From the NCBI GenBank assembly GCA_963714645.1, contig CAVQQX010000146.1:1-6148 (forward strand): a DNA stretch of 6,148 bases, read 5' to 3'. The notes beneath the pieces were generated by a model, which worked only from the letters and a program-made list of their open reading frames with translations, ran no database searches and was not told the origin of the DNA. Positions 1 to 5,253 of this stretch are shown piece after piece; position 1 is the stretch's first letter, and the number at the start of each line of letters is the position of its first letter. This stretch comes from RPQJ01 sp963714645. GTDB taxonomy: Bacteria > Pseudomonadota > Gammaproteobacteria > Steroidobacterales > Steroidobacteraceae. A program made the translations under genes and the position numbers.

Positions 1-99
1 GAGGATGTTGCCGCCGCAGTCGACCACCACACGAGTCAGGTCGTAGACCAGGCCGGTGCGGTCATTACCAATGGCGGAAATCGCGATGAGTTGCTTCAT
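1..99 (-). CDS. gcvR: GcvR-like ACT-domain regulator, N-terminal fragment
   Basis: The reverse strand from 99 reads 33 codons without a stop and runs off the window edge. It begins MKQLIAISAIGNDRTGLVYD and continues with a valine-rich helix and DCGGNI. This is the first beta strand, the ligand-binding turn (DRTGLV) and the first helix of an ACT domain, as in GcvR, the accessory protein that modulates GcvA control of the glycine cleavage operon in enterobacteria. Divergent placement next to dapA is the arrangement known from E. coli and many other gammaproteobacteria and supports the call. No strong Shine-Dalgarno sequence precedes the ATG. Only one of the two expected ACT domains could be started here, so another ACT-domain regulator cannot be excluded. 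Confidence 0.72.
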   Translation of the reverse strand, partial: MKQLIAISAIGNDRTGLVYDLTRVVVDCGGNIL

Positions 100-210
100 G
101 GGGGCTATGGCCGGGAAGTGTAGCGGGGCGCGGCCTTGCCGTACACGCGCATTTCTTGCACCGCAAGGCGATGCGTGAGTAGCATCGCGGGCTACAGTCG
201 AGGGAACAGA
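100..210. promoter_or_regulatory. Divergent gcvR/dapA spacer with two small hairpins
   Basis: This spacer of 111 bases must hold the promoters of both divergent genes. Two adjacent inverted repeats are visible. One is CTTGC-ACC-GCAAG at 155-167. The other is CGATGC-GTGAGTA-GCATCG at 169-187, with a perfect six-base stem. They could be operator half-sites or leader RNA hairpins of dapA. No convincing -35/-10 pair was found. The nearest is TTGCAC (157-162) with TAGCAT (181-186), a weak match with an 18-base spacer. Confidence 0.35.
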
Positions 211-543
211 ATGTTCGAGGGCAGCATCCCGGCGCTCTTCGTCACGCCCATGAAGGACGACGGCGCGATCGATATCGACGCCTGGGACGCCTTGCTCGAC
301 TTCCACGTGCGGGAGGGCACCGACGGAGTCGTCGTCGGCGGCACGACCGGCGAGTCGCCGACGCTGGTGCGCGCGGAGCTCGAGCAACTCGTGCGTCGCG
401 CCAGGGCCCGGCTGGCCGGCCGGATGCCGGTGATCGCCGGCAGCGGCACCAACGGTACGGCGCACAGCATCGAGCTTTCGGCAGGAACAAGGCTGGGGAA
501 TCGACAAAGATCTGCAGGAGTTGATCAGCAGCAGTTGGTATGA
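211..543 (+). pseudogene. dapA: 4-hydroxy-tetrahydrodipicolinate synthase, 3'-truncated
   Basis: DapA condenses pyruvate with aspartate semialdehyde in the diaminopimelate/lysine pathway in the cytoplasm. The start at 211 follows GAGGGAA at a good distance and gives MFEGSIPALFVTPM, the usual DapA N-terminus. Residues 1-90 keep the first strands of the TIM barrel, including the pyruvate-contacting GGTTGES at 43-49 and MPVIAGSGTNGTAHSI at 72-87. After about position 480 the reading frame carries only 20 unrelated residues and stops at 541-543. The family is about 290 residues long, so roughly 200 are missing, including the region of the catalytic tyrosine and the Schiff-base lysine. The product cannot be active. 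A full copy must exist elsewhere if the break is real, because this step is normally essential. The break coincides with a fall in GC, so an assembly join is a serious alternative. Confidence 0.85.
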
Positions 544-764
544 CCCATCAGCGCCAGAAGCAGAGAATCAGAAAGATTTCTACGCTCGGCACTCCCAGGA
601 AGCGTTGGTGCTGTGCTTCGATTCGGTGGAAGTGAGGTCTCGCGACGCTATCTTGGCGTGATCGTGCCACACCAGCAAAAGGAAGCACCACCTGGTCGAA
701 AGATAAGGCCCCTTCCGAGGTTTTCTGTGAGAGCGAACGGCGGCGCCTCCGTCAGTATCTCTTC
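481..764. other. Low-GC island joining two truncated genes
   Basis: By hand count, bases 481-720 are about 55% GC, whereas the dapA part just before reaches more than 75% in places. The left edge is where DapA similarity stops. The right edge is where DUF4382 lipoprotein similarity stops, about 764. The left two-thirds hold the end of a foreign reading frame (482-661). The rest (about 662-764) has a second open plus-strand frame without a start. It includes the stretch SEVFCESERRRLRQYLFP, which I cannot assign. No terminal inverted repeats, target-site duplication or transposase were seen. It may be a deletion or insertion scar or an assembly chimera. Confidence 0.6.
482..661 (+). pseudogene. 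C-terminal remnant (59 codons) of an unrecognised protein
   Basis: In the frame one base ahead of dapA, 482-661 reads 59 codons and ends in TGA (659-661). The residues include GWGIDKDLQELISSSWYDPS, then APEAENQKDFYARHSQEA, then LVLCFDSVEVRSRDAILA. The mix of residues (tryptophans, aromatics, balanced charge, few Arg/Ala/Pro runs) looks like true coding sequence, unlike the Arg/Ala/Pro-rich shadow frames elsewhere in the window. Codon use is also less GC-biased at third positions than in argS. It has no start codon of its own and begins at the dapA break, so it is read as the tail of a gene whose 5' part is absent. I do not recognise the family. Confidence 0.45.
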
Positions 765-1576
765 CCGGCCGGCACGAAACCGATCGTGTACGTGAAATCG
801 TTCGCGTCCACGCGCGCCGACGCGAGTGCGTCGTCGCCGTCGGCCGCGTCGCCGTCATAGTCGTCGATGACCGGTGCCGTATCGGTGTACGGGCCAAACA
901 GGTACACGTTGCCCGGATACGGCGGCGTGCCGCTCGTGCACTCCGTCGGCAGCAGATCCACCGTGCCGGTGATCGTGCCGACCTCGAGCCGGTCGATCAG
1001 CCGCAGCACCGGCTTCAGCAGGTACGCCTGCCCGTCGCAGGTTGCGGCATCGGACTGCTGGCCGGGGGGCTGCACGACCGACTTGCGCAGGTCGAAATCG
1101 ATCGTGAGGTCCGTCGTCGTGCCGACGCCGACCGTGAATGAGCGGATCATCTTGAGCCCCGTCTCGTCGCCGCTCGGCACGCGCAGCTCGCACTGGCCCC
1201 CACCGAGCTCGAGATACGAATCGACGACGTTGGGCGCGGCGTCGACCTTGAGCCGCATCCAGGCGTATTCGCCGGCCGGCACCTCGGTCCCGTCCACCAG
1301 GTCGGCACGCTGGCCGCCCTGCAACGCGAGCAGGTCGATCGACTTGGGCGCCGCGAAATCGATCGAGAAGGCGGGGCCGTTCGCCGGCTTGAGCTCGACG
1401 CCCGTGAACACGACCACCACCTTGTCGGCCATGTCGACCGGCGCGTCGGTGATGCCCACCTTGAGGGTGCCGGTCCTCTCGCCGTCGCCGCCATCGCTGC
1501 CGCTGCAGCCGGCGAGACCGAACGCGATCGAGAGCAGGATCAGCCACGTCGCGTAGCCCAAGCGGATCTGGGTCAT
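752..1576 (-). CDS. DUF4382-domain lipoprotein, probably C-terminally truncated
   Basis: The 274-residue product starts at 1576, with GGAGGAC at 1581-1587 as a clear ribosome binding site. Residues 1-24 form a lipoprotein signal ending in the lipobox LAGC, with Cys24 as the lipidation site. The next residues (SGS) carry no inner-membrane retention signal, so an outer-membrane or surface location is expected. From about residue 36 (GTLKVGITDAPVD) to 195 it matches the DUF4382 pattern: beta-rich, VVVVFTGVELKP, a YAWMRLKVDA strand and FTVGVGTTTDLTIDFDLRKS. The domain's function is unknown. A second region from about 199 (VGTITGTVDL) to 270 resembles the carboxypeptidase-regulatory-like module that often follows. 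It breaks off at GFVPAG, where relatives usually continue with a strand such as YTV and tens more residues. Here it ends in KRY and a stop inside the low-GC island. The loss mirrors that of dapA. Confidence 0.8.
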   Translation of the reverse strand: MTQIRLGYATWLILLSIAFGLAGCSGSDGGDGERTGTLKVGITDAPVDMADKVVVVFTGVELKPANGPAFSIDFAAPKSIDLLALQGGQRADLVDGTEVPAGEYAWMRLKVDAAPNVVDSYLELGGGQCELRVPSGDETGLKMIRSFTVGVGTTTDLTIDFDLRKSVVQPPGQQSDAATCDGQAYLLKPVLRLIDRLEVGTITGTVDLLPTECTSGTPPYPGNVYLFGPYTDTAPVIDDYDGDAADGDDALASARVDANDFTYTIGFVPAGKRY

Positions 1577-1727
1577 GTGTGTCCTCCGGCCGGGTCGCGG
1601 CTGTAGCTGCAGCAAGCGTAGCCCAGCGGCGAAAACGCCGGCGTGCGCGCTTCACACTTTGACCTCGCATCGGCCCTGCGAATTCCCTAGACTCCTCGGC
1701 CTGCCCCGCCTTCCAGACGGCAAAGCC
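1577..1727. promoter_or_regulatory. Divergent lipoprotein/argS spacer
   Basis: These 151 bases separate two divergent genes. The lipoprotein Shine-Dalgarno lies at 1581-1587 on the minus strand. A short perfect hairpin, CGGCG-AAAA-CGCCG, lies at 1627-1640. A TTGACC hexamer at about 1659-1664 could be a -35 box for argS, but no good -10 box lies 16-18 bases after it. No promoter is asserted. Confidence 0.3.
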
Positions 1728-3482
1728 TTGAAATACCTGATCGAAAAGCTCCTGCGGGACGCTCTGGGCGCCCTGCCGGACGAGCTGCGGCCGGCTCCCG
1801 GTGCGACGGTCGTGACGGTCGAACGCACGCGCGATCCGAGCCACGGCGACTTCGCCTCGACCCTGGCGCTGCAGCTCGCCAAGTCGGTCGGCCGCAAACC
1901 GCGCGAACTCGCGCAGGCGATCGTGGAGCGGATCCCGGCGAGCGAACACCTCGAGCGCACCGAGATCGCCGGTCCCGGCTTCATCAATTTCCATCTGGCG
2001 CCGGTCGCGGGCCAGGCCGAACTCGGCCGGATCCTCGATGCCGGCCGGGCGTACGGCCGTTCCTCGCTCGGGGCGAACGAGCGCGTCATGGTCGAGTTCG
2101 TCTCCGCGAACCCGACGGGTCCGCTGCACGTGGGACACGGCCGGCTCGCGGCGTTCGGGGCGTCGCTGGCGAACCTGCTCGACGCCGCCGGGTATGCGGT
2201 GCACCGCGAGTACTACATCAACGACGCCGGGCGGCAGATGGAGATCCTGGCCGCGTGCGTCTGGTTGCGGTATCTGGAGAGTTTCGGCGAGCAGTTCCCA
2301 TTCCCGAGCAACGGCTATCGGGGCGACTACCTGCGGCCCATTGCCGACAAGCTCGTCGAGCGTGCCGGCCGCTCGCTGGTGCGACCGGCGGTGGCGGTCT
2401 TTGGCGACCTGCCCGCGGATGCCCCCGTCGGCGACAAGGATGCGTACATCGACGCGGTGGTCGCCCGAGCACGCGAGCTGCTGGGCCCCCATGGCTTCCG
2501 CCAGGCATTCGACCTCGCACTCACCGACATCCTGGACGACATCCGCGAGGACCTCGAGGAATTCGGGGTGCGCTACGACACGTGGTTCAGCGAGCGCAGT
2601 CTCGGCGAGGGCGGTGCGATCGACCACGCACTCGAGTTGCTGCGCCGCAATGGCGTCGTCTACCGCAAGGACGGTGCGGAATGGTTCCGCGCCACCGAAT
2701 TCGGCGACGAGAAGGACCGTGTGGTGGTGCGCGAGAACGGCATCAAGACCTACTTCGCTGCCGACATCGCCTATCACCTCAACAAGTGCGAGCGCGGGTT
2801 CGTGCAGCTCATCGACGTGCTCGGTTCCGACCACCACGGCTATATTGCGCGCGTGCGCGCCGGCCTGCAGGCGCTGGGCCAGCGCGGGGAGTGCCTCGAC
2901 GTACGGCTGATGCAGTTCGTGACGCTGTACCGCGGCGGCGAGAAGGTGCAGATGTCGACGCGCTCCGGCGAGTTCATCACGCTGCGCGAACTGCGGCACG
3001 AGGTGGGCAACGACGCGGCGCGGTTTTTCTACGTGATGCGCAGCAACGACCAGCATCTCGACTTCGACATGCAGCTCGCGACGTCGCGCTCGAACGAGAA
3101 TCCCGTCTATTACATCCAGTACGCGCACGCGCGCGTGTGCAGCGTGCTGCGGCAGATGCGCGAGAAGGGCTACGCGCAGGACGAGGCACGTGGCCGCGCG
3201 AGCCTGGCGTTGCTCGTGGAACCGCACGAGCAGGCCGTGATCGCCGCGCTGACCCGCTACCCCGAGGTGATCGAGGCCGCGGCGTTGCAGCGCGCGCCCC
3301 ACCTGCTCGCGAACTACCTGCGCGACCTCGCGACGGCCTTCCACGCGTACTACAACGCGCACCCGTTCCTCGTCGCGGACGACGCGCTGCGCGACGCGCG
3401 GATCGTGCTGGTGCGCGGCGTGCGCCAGGTCACCTGCAACGGGCTCGGCCTGCTGGGCGTCTCGGCGCCGGAGGCGATGTGA
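1728..3482 (+). CDS. argS: Arginyl-tRNA synthetase
   Basis: This class I aminoacyl-tRNA synthetase charges tRNA-Arg with arginine in the cytoplasm. The product has 584 residues, the usual length. The open frame extends upstream to 1575, but family similarity begins at KYLIEKLLRDAL, just after a TTG at 1728, so TTG is the likely start. The Shine-Dalgarno sequence is weak. The N-terminal additional domain (about 1-90) includes the DPSHGDFAS and GPGFINFHL motifs. The catalytic core carries ANPTGPLHVGHGR, with the HIGH-type HVGH at 134-137, and EYYINDAG shortly after. In place of KMSKS there is KVQMSTRSG from residue 406, the degenerate form normal for many ArgS. The C-terminal DALR anticodon-binding domain runs from about NPVYYIQYAHAR to the end, closing with the typical LGLLGVSAPEAM. 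A SPOR protein gene overlaps its stop. Confidence 0.96.
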   Translation: MKYLIEKLLRDALGALPDELRPAPGATVVTVERTRDPSHGDFASTLALQLAKSVGRKPRELAQAIVERIPASEHLERTEIAGPGFINFHLAPVAGQAELGRILDAGRAYGRSSLGANERVMVEFVSANPTGPLHVGHGRLAAFGASLANLLDAAGYAVHREYYINDAGRQMEILAACVWLRYLESFGEQFPFPSNGYRGDYLRPIADKLVERAGRSLVRPAVAVFGDLPADAPVGDKDAYIDAVVARARELLGPHGFRQAFDLALTDILDDIREDLEEFGVRYDTWFSERSLGEGGAIDHALELLRRNGVVYRKDGAEWFRATEFGDEKDRVVVRENGIKTYFAADIAYHLNKCERGFVQLIDVLGSDHHGYIARVRAGLQALGQRGECLDVRLMQFVTLYRGGEKVQMSTRSGEFITLRELRHEVGNDAARFFYVMRSNDQHLDFDMQLATSRSNENPVYYIQYAHARVCSVLRQMREKGYAQDEARGRASLALLVEPHEQAVIAALTRYPEVIEAAALQRAPHLLANYLRDLATAFHAYYNAHPFLVADDALRDARIVLVRGVRQVTCNGLGLLGVSAPEAM

Positions 3483-4105
3483 TGTCGAACTCCGGCGGCG
3501 GCCGCATGCTGAGTCGCGACTTCAAGGGCGTTCGCCGGCATGCGCACGTGCCCGTGGGCCAGGGCTTCAGCGGCTGGATGGGGCTGGGTGTCGGGCTCGC
3601 GCTCGGCCTGCTGGTCGCGCTCGCGGTGCACCTGCACTACCGCAACCAGCCCGCGCCGGGCCCGGAACCCGCGCCCGCCACGGCAGCGGCCCCCGCCTCC
3701 GCGGTCGCGCCTGACGACGCGATCGCAGCTCCGTCCGACGCGAGTTCCGACACGCCCGAGCTCGACTTCTACGACGTGCTGCCGCGCCAGGAAGTCGAAG
3801 TATCGAAATCCACGAAGCCGCACGCAGCCGCGGCCGCGCGCACGCCGCTGCCGACCGGCGGCGCGGTCCTGCAGGCCGGCTCCTTCAAGCAGTCGACCGA
3901 GGCAGAGAAGATGGTGGCGCGCCTCGCGGTGGCCGGCGTCGACGCGAAGATCCAGCGGGCGTCGGTCGACGACGAGACCTGGTACCGCGTGCGTATCGGC
4001 CCGATCGCGACGGTCGAGGCACTGCAGGATATCGAGTCGCGGCTGCAGGAGGCCGAGATCACCGCGACGGCCGTCACGCCGCGCGAGGAAGTGCCGCTGC
4101 CCTGA
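3482..4105 (+). CDS. FtsN-like SPOR-domain inner-membrane protein
   Basis: The product has 207 residues. A short basic cytoplasmic N-terminus (DFKGVRRHAHVP) precedes one membrane segment at about 31-52 (GWMGLGVGLALGLLVALAVH). A periplasmic Ala/Pro-rich linker follows at 56-95, then the ELDFYDVLPRQEVEV motif (93-107) typical of the SPOR proteins next to argS. The SPOR domain occupies about 125-200 (VLQAGSFKQSTEAEKMVARL, then WYRVRIGPI). SPOR domains bind glycan strands stripped of stem peptides at the septum, so a role in cell division or peptidoglycan remodelling is inferred. Its ATG shares one base with the argS stop (TGATG), implying translational coupling. In Pseudomonas and relatives the argS-SPOR pair precedes hslVU. 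Here a convergent PEP-CTERM gene follows instead. It is FtsN-like in layout, but strict orthology to FtsN is not shown. Confidence 0.88.
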   Translation: MSNSGGGRMLSRDFKGVRRHAHVPVGQGFSGWMGLGVGLALGLLVALAVHLHYRNQPAPGPEPAPATAAAPASAVAPDDAIAAPSDASSDTPELDFYDVLPRQEVEVSKSTKPHAAAAARTPLPTGGAVLQAGSFKQSTEAEKMVARLAVAGVDAKIQRASVDDETWYRVRIGPIATVEALQDIESRLQEAEITATAVTPREEVPLP

Positions 4106-4145
4106 AGCCCGGCCGGTCCGGCGACGACAGGGGCATTGCCGGGCC

Positions 4146-4180
4146 AAAAAGACCCCGCACGCGAAGCCCGGGGCTCTCTT
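4146..4180 (-). terminator. Rho-independent terminator of the PEP-CTERM gene
   Basis: On the minus strand, just after the PEP-CTERM stop, AGA-G-CCCCG (4177-4169) pairs with CGGGG-TCT (4157-4150), with one bulged G and an 11-base loop. A run of T follows (A tract 4146-4150 on the plus strand). On the plus strand the same hairpin is followed by CTCTCTT, so it may also stop transcription from the argS-SPOR operon. A second inverted repeat, GCCCGGC (4107-4113) with GCCGGGC (4138-4144), lies directly after the SPOR stop and may assist. Confidence 0.62.
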
Positions 4181-4199
4181 AGTCGTGCTGAGCGGCGGG

Positions 4200-4775
4200 T
4201 CAGCCGGTCTTGCGACGACGCTGCGTCCAACCGAGGCCGGCCAGGCCCAGCCCGAACAGGGCGAGCGTCGCCGGCTCCGGCACGGCGTGGCCGGACTTCT
4301 CGTTCGGGGCTGTCGGCAGGTCCTCGACCGGATCGTCCTGCGTGCCCGGCACGTACGGCGGGAGCGTGCTCGACGAGCCACCGCCGTTGCCGCCGGCATT
4401 CGAGGAGCCACCGCCGTTGCCGCCGGCATTCGAGGAACCGCCGCCGTTGCCTTGACTGGACTGGTCGGTGCTCGGACCGGAACCGCCGCCGCCGCTCGAC
4501 GAGACGTTGAGCGTCGCGCACAGCGACTCCAGGCGCGCCCGCTTGCTTGCCTTCTTGACCTTGCCTGCGGCGAGCCTGGCGCACTTCTTCTGCAGTTTCC
4601 GCAGTTGCTTCAGCTGCTTCCTGGCCATCGTCTGCGCGTGCGGAGCGGCGCCTGACGCGGAACCGGAGGCGGACGGGGACCCGCCGCTGCTGATCGGCAC
4701 TGCCTGCGCGGAGCCCATCACCAGCGTGAGGCCGACGGTGGCGAGGAACAAGCCGAGTTTGTTGGATGAGGTCAT
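4200..4775 (-). CDS. Small PEP-CTERM sorting-domain protein
   Basis: The product has 191 residues. The ATG at 4775 is preceded by AGGG six bases upstream and by a sigma-54 promoter. Residues 1-25 are a Sec signal peptide (hydrophobic LGLFLATVGLTLVMG, cleavage after AQA). Residues 48-90 form a strongly basic, probably helical segment with two cysteines, Cys65 and Cys86 (KKCARLAAGKVKKASKRARL). A low-complexity linker at 93-137 contains tandem GNGGGSSNAG units. The C-terminus is a canonical PEP-CTERM signal: VPEPATLALFGLGLAGLGW, then the basic tail TQRRRKTG. Such signals are processed by an exosortase in species that make exopolysaccharide, giving secreted or surface proteins linked to biofilm or floc matrix. 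No exosortase gene is in the window. I do not recognise the mature domain. The open frame continues far upstream without a stop, but the promoter position and signal peptide fix the start. Confidence 0.88.
   Translation of the reverse strand: MTSSNKLGLFLATVGLTLVMGSAQAVPISSGGSPSASGSASGAAPHAQTMARKQLKQLRKLQKKCARLAAGKVKKASKRARLESLCATLNVSSSGGGGSGPSTDQSSQGNGGGSSNAGGNGGGSSNAGGNGGGSSSTLPPYVPGTQDDPVEDLPTAPNEKSGHAVPEPATLALFGLGLAGLGWTQRRRKTG
4375..4450 (-). repeat. 30-bp in-frame tandem repeat, about 2.5 copies
   Basis: Two identical 30-base units (4375-4404 and 4405-4434) are followed by a partial, slightly diverged third (4435-4450). They lie inside the PEP-CTERM gene and encode ten-residue units of the GNGGGSSNAG type. 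The identity of the two full units points to recent duplication by slippage and likely copy-number variation between strains. Confidence 0.9.
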
Positions 4776-4816
4776 TGGCAACCCTGCGGCGGAGAATGTG
4801 TGGCTGGGTGAACTAA

Positions 4817-4832
4817 TGCAAGTGATGTGCCA
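4817..4832 (-). promoter_or_regulatory. Sigma-54 (RpoN) promoter of the PEP-CTERM gene
   Basis: The minus strand reads TGGCAC-ATCAC-TTGCA, matching the -24/-12 consensus TGGCAC-N5-TTGC at every fixed position. The -12 GC is about 43 bases before the ATG, placing the start of transcription near 4806 with a leader of about 30 bases that contains the AGGG ribosome binding site (4782-4785). RpoN control through the PrsK/PrsR two-component pair is described for PEP-CTERM genes in exopolysaccharide-producing proteobacteria. Its use here is inferred from the motif. Confidence 0.8.
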
Positions 4833-4903
4833 TGTGCGTAGCTTCTTTAAATTCATAAAGTTACATCTTGAACATAAGGTACGGTCAGCATGACTGGAAA
4901 GGC

Positions 4904-4918
4904 CCCCGTCACGCGGGG
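4904..4918 (-). terminator. Possible hairpin terminator or insulator upstream of the PEP-CTERM promoter
   Basis: A five-base stem, CCCCG-TCACG-CGGGG, sits between the PEP-CTERM promoter and the upstream ComM gene. On the minus strand it is followed by GGCCTTTCC, a poor T tract. It could end read-through from comM, whose stop is 336 bases upstream, but it is too short to be certain. Confidence 0.25.
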
Positions 4919-5021
4919 TGCACCTGCGGCAGAAACCCGGCGTCCGTGACGTGCGACCTCGCCCCTTACGACCGGACCGGGCGGAAGACGCAAGGGTCGC
5001 CGGCAGGAGGGACCCCTGGGG

Positions 5022-5037
5022 TGTGACGGGCGTCACA
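5022..5037. promoter_or_regulatory. Perfect CRP/Vfr/Clp-type palindrome
   Basis: The sequence TGTGACGGGCGTCACA is an exact TGTGA-N6-TCACA site with a six-base arm symmetry. Ten fixed bases are expected by chance about once per million positions in random sequence. A further half-site, TGTGAC, follows at 5040-5045. It lies about 190 bases upstream of the sigma-54 promoter of the PEP-CTERM gene, and on the comM side is only that gene's 3' end. cAMP-CRP family proteins are known to modulate some sigma-54 promoters. Binding here is inferred. Confidence 0.5.
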
Positions 5038-5062
5038 GTTGTGACCGCATCGCAGCCGCGGA

Positions 5063-5083
5063 CTTGTAAGGAATGCCGACAAG
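5063..5083. promoter_or_regulatory. CTTGT-N11-ACAAG dyad, candidate enhancer site
   Basis: A 21-base imperfect palindrome reads TTGTCGGCATTCCTTACAAG on the minus strand, within the spacer upstream of the sigma-54 promoter. Sigma-54 promoters need an enhancer-bound activator, and a dyad about 230 bases upstream is within range. The match to any known PrsR site was not tested. Confidence 0.35.
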
Positions 5084-5253
5084 ATTCCGAAGGCAGGCTC
5101 AGCGCAGAACGGCCTGGCGCCGGTACGGCGTCCCGCATCCTTGCAGGCGGCGGGCGACGCGCGCTGTCTCCTCCGGGAGCCGCCGACCGGCGCAGGCTTC
5201 GGTGGCATCCTGCTCGCGACCCGCTCGAAGCGCGCACAGGATAATTGACGGTA

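Larger units (their letters stand above)
4776..5253. promoter_or_regulatory. 478-bp regulatory spacer between comM and the PEP-CTERM gene
   Basis: No reading frame here has credible protein content. The open frames are Arg/Pro/Ala-rich products of high GC. Going upstream from the PEP-CTERM ATG, the spacer contains the AGGG ribosome binding site, the sigma-54 promoter (4817-4832), an AT-rich patch (about 4843-4880), a CCCCG hairpin (4904-4918), a CRP-type palindrome (5022-5037) and a CTTGT-N11-ACAAG dyad (5063-5083). The AT-rich patch contrasts with the GC-rich surroundings. It lies just upstream of the -24 box, where sigma-54 promoters often carry bending sites. No exact IHF consensus was found. 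Confidence 0.55.

Noticed and set aside
481..764. Intact insertion sequence between the truncated genes
   Set aside because: No transposase, terminal inverted repeats or target-site duplication can be seen at the edges, and the segment is too short.
855..3362. An 835-codon open frame on the minus strand across the lipoprotein gene and argS
   Set aside because: It is opposite the unmistakable argS and in another frame of the lipoprotein. Its Arg/Ala/Val/His-rich content is the usual antisense product of high-GC coding DNA.
2255..3481. Upstream extension of the SPOR protein frame through argS
   Set aside because: The extension is an Arg/Pro-rich shadow of argS. The ATG at 3482 gives the normal SPOR protein layout and overlaps the argS stop.
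4375..4450. Possible CRISPR-like repeat
   Set aside because: The units are directly abutting without spacers and encode an in-frame Gly/Ser/Asn linker.
3350..4584. Long minus-strand frames opposite the SPOR gene and in other frames of the PEP-CTERM gene
   Set aside because: Their Arg/Ala-rich composition and lack of any recognisable motif mark them as shadows of the SPOR and PEP-CTERM genes.
4918..5244. Open frames on both strands in the 478-bp spacer
   Set aside because: No domain, no good ribosome binding site and GC-driven composition. The spacer is better explained as regulatory.
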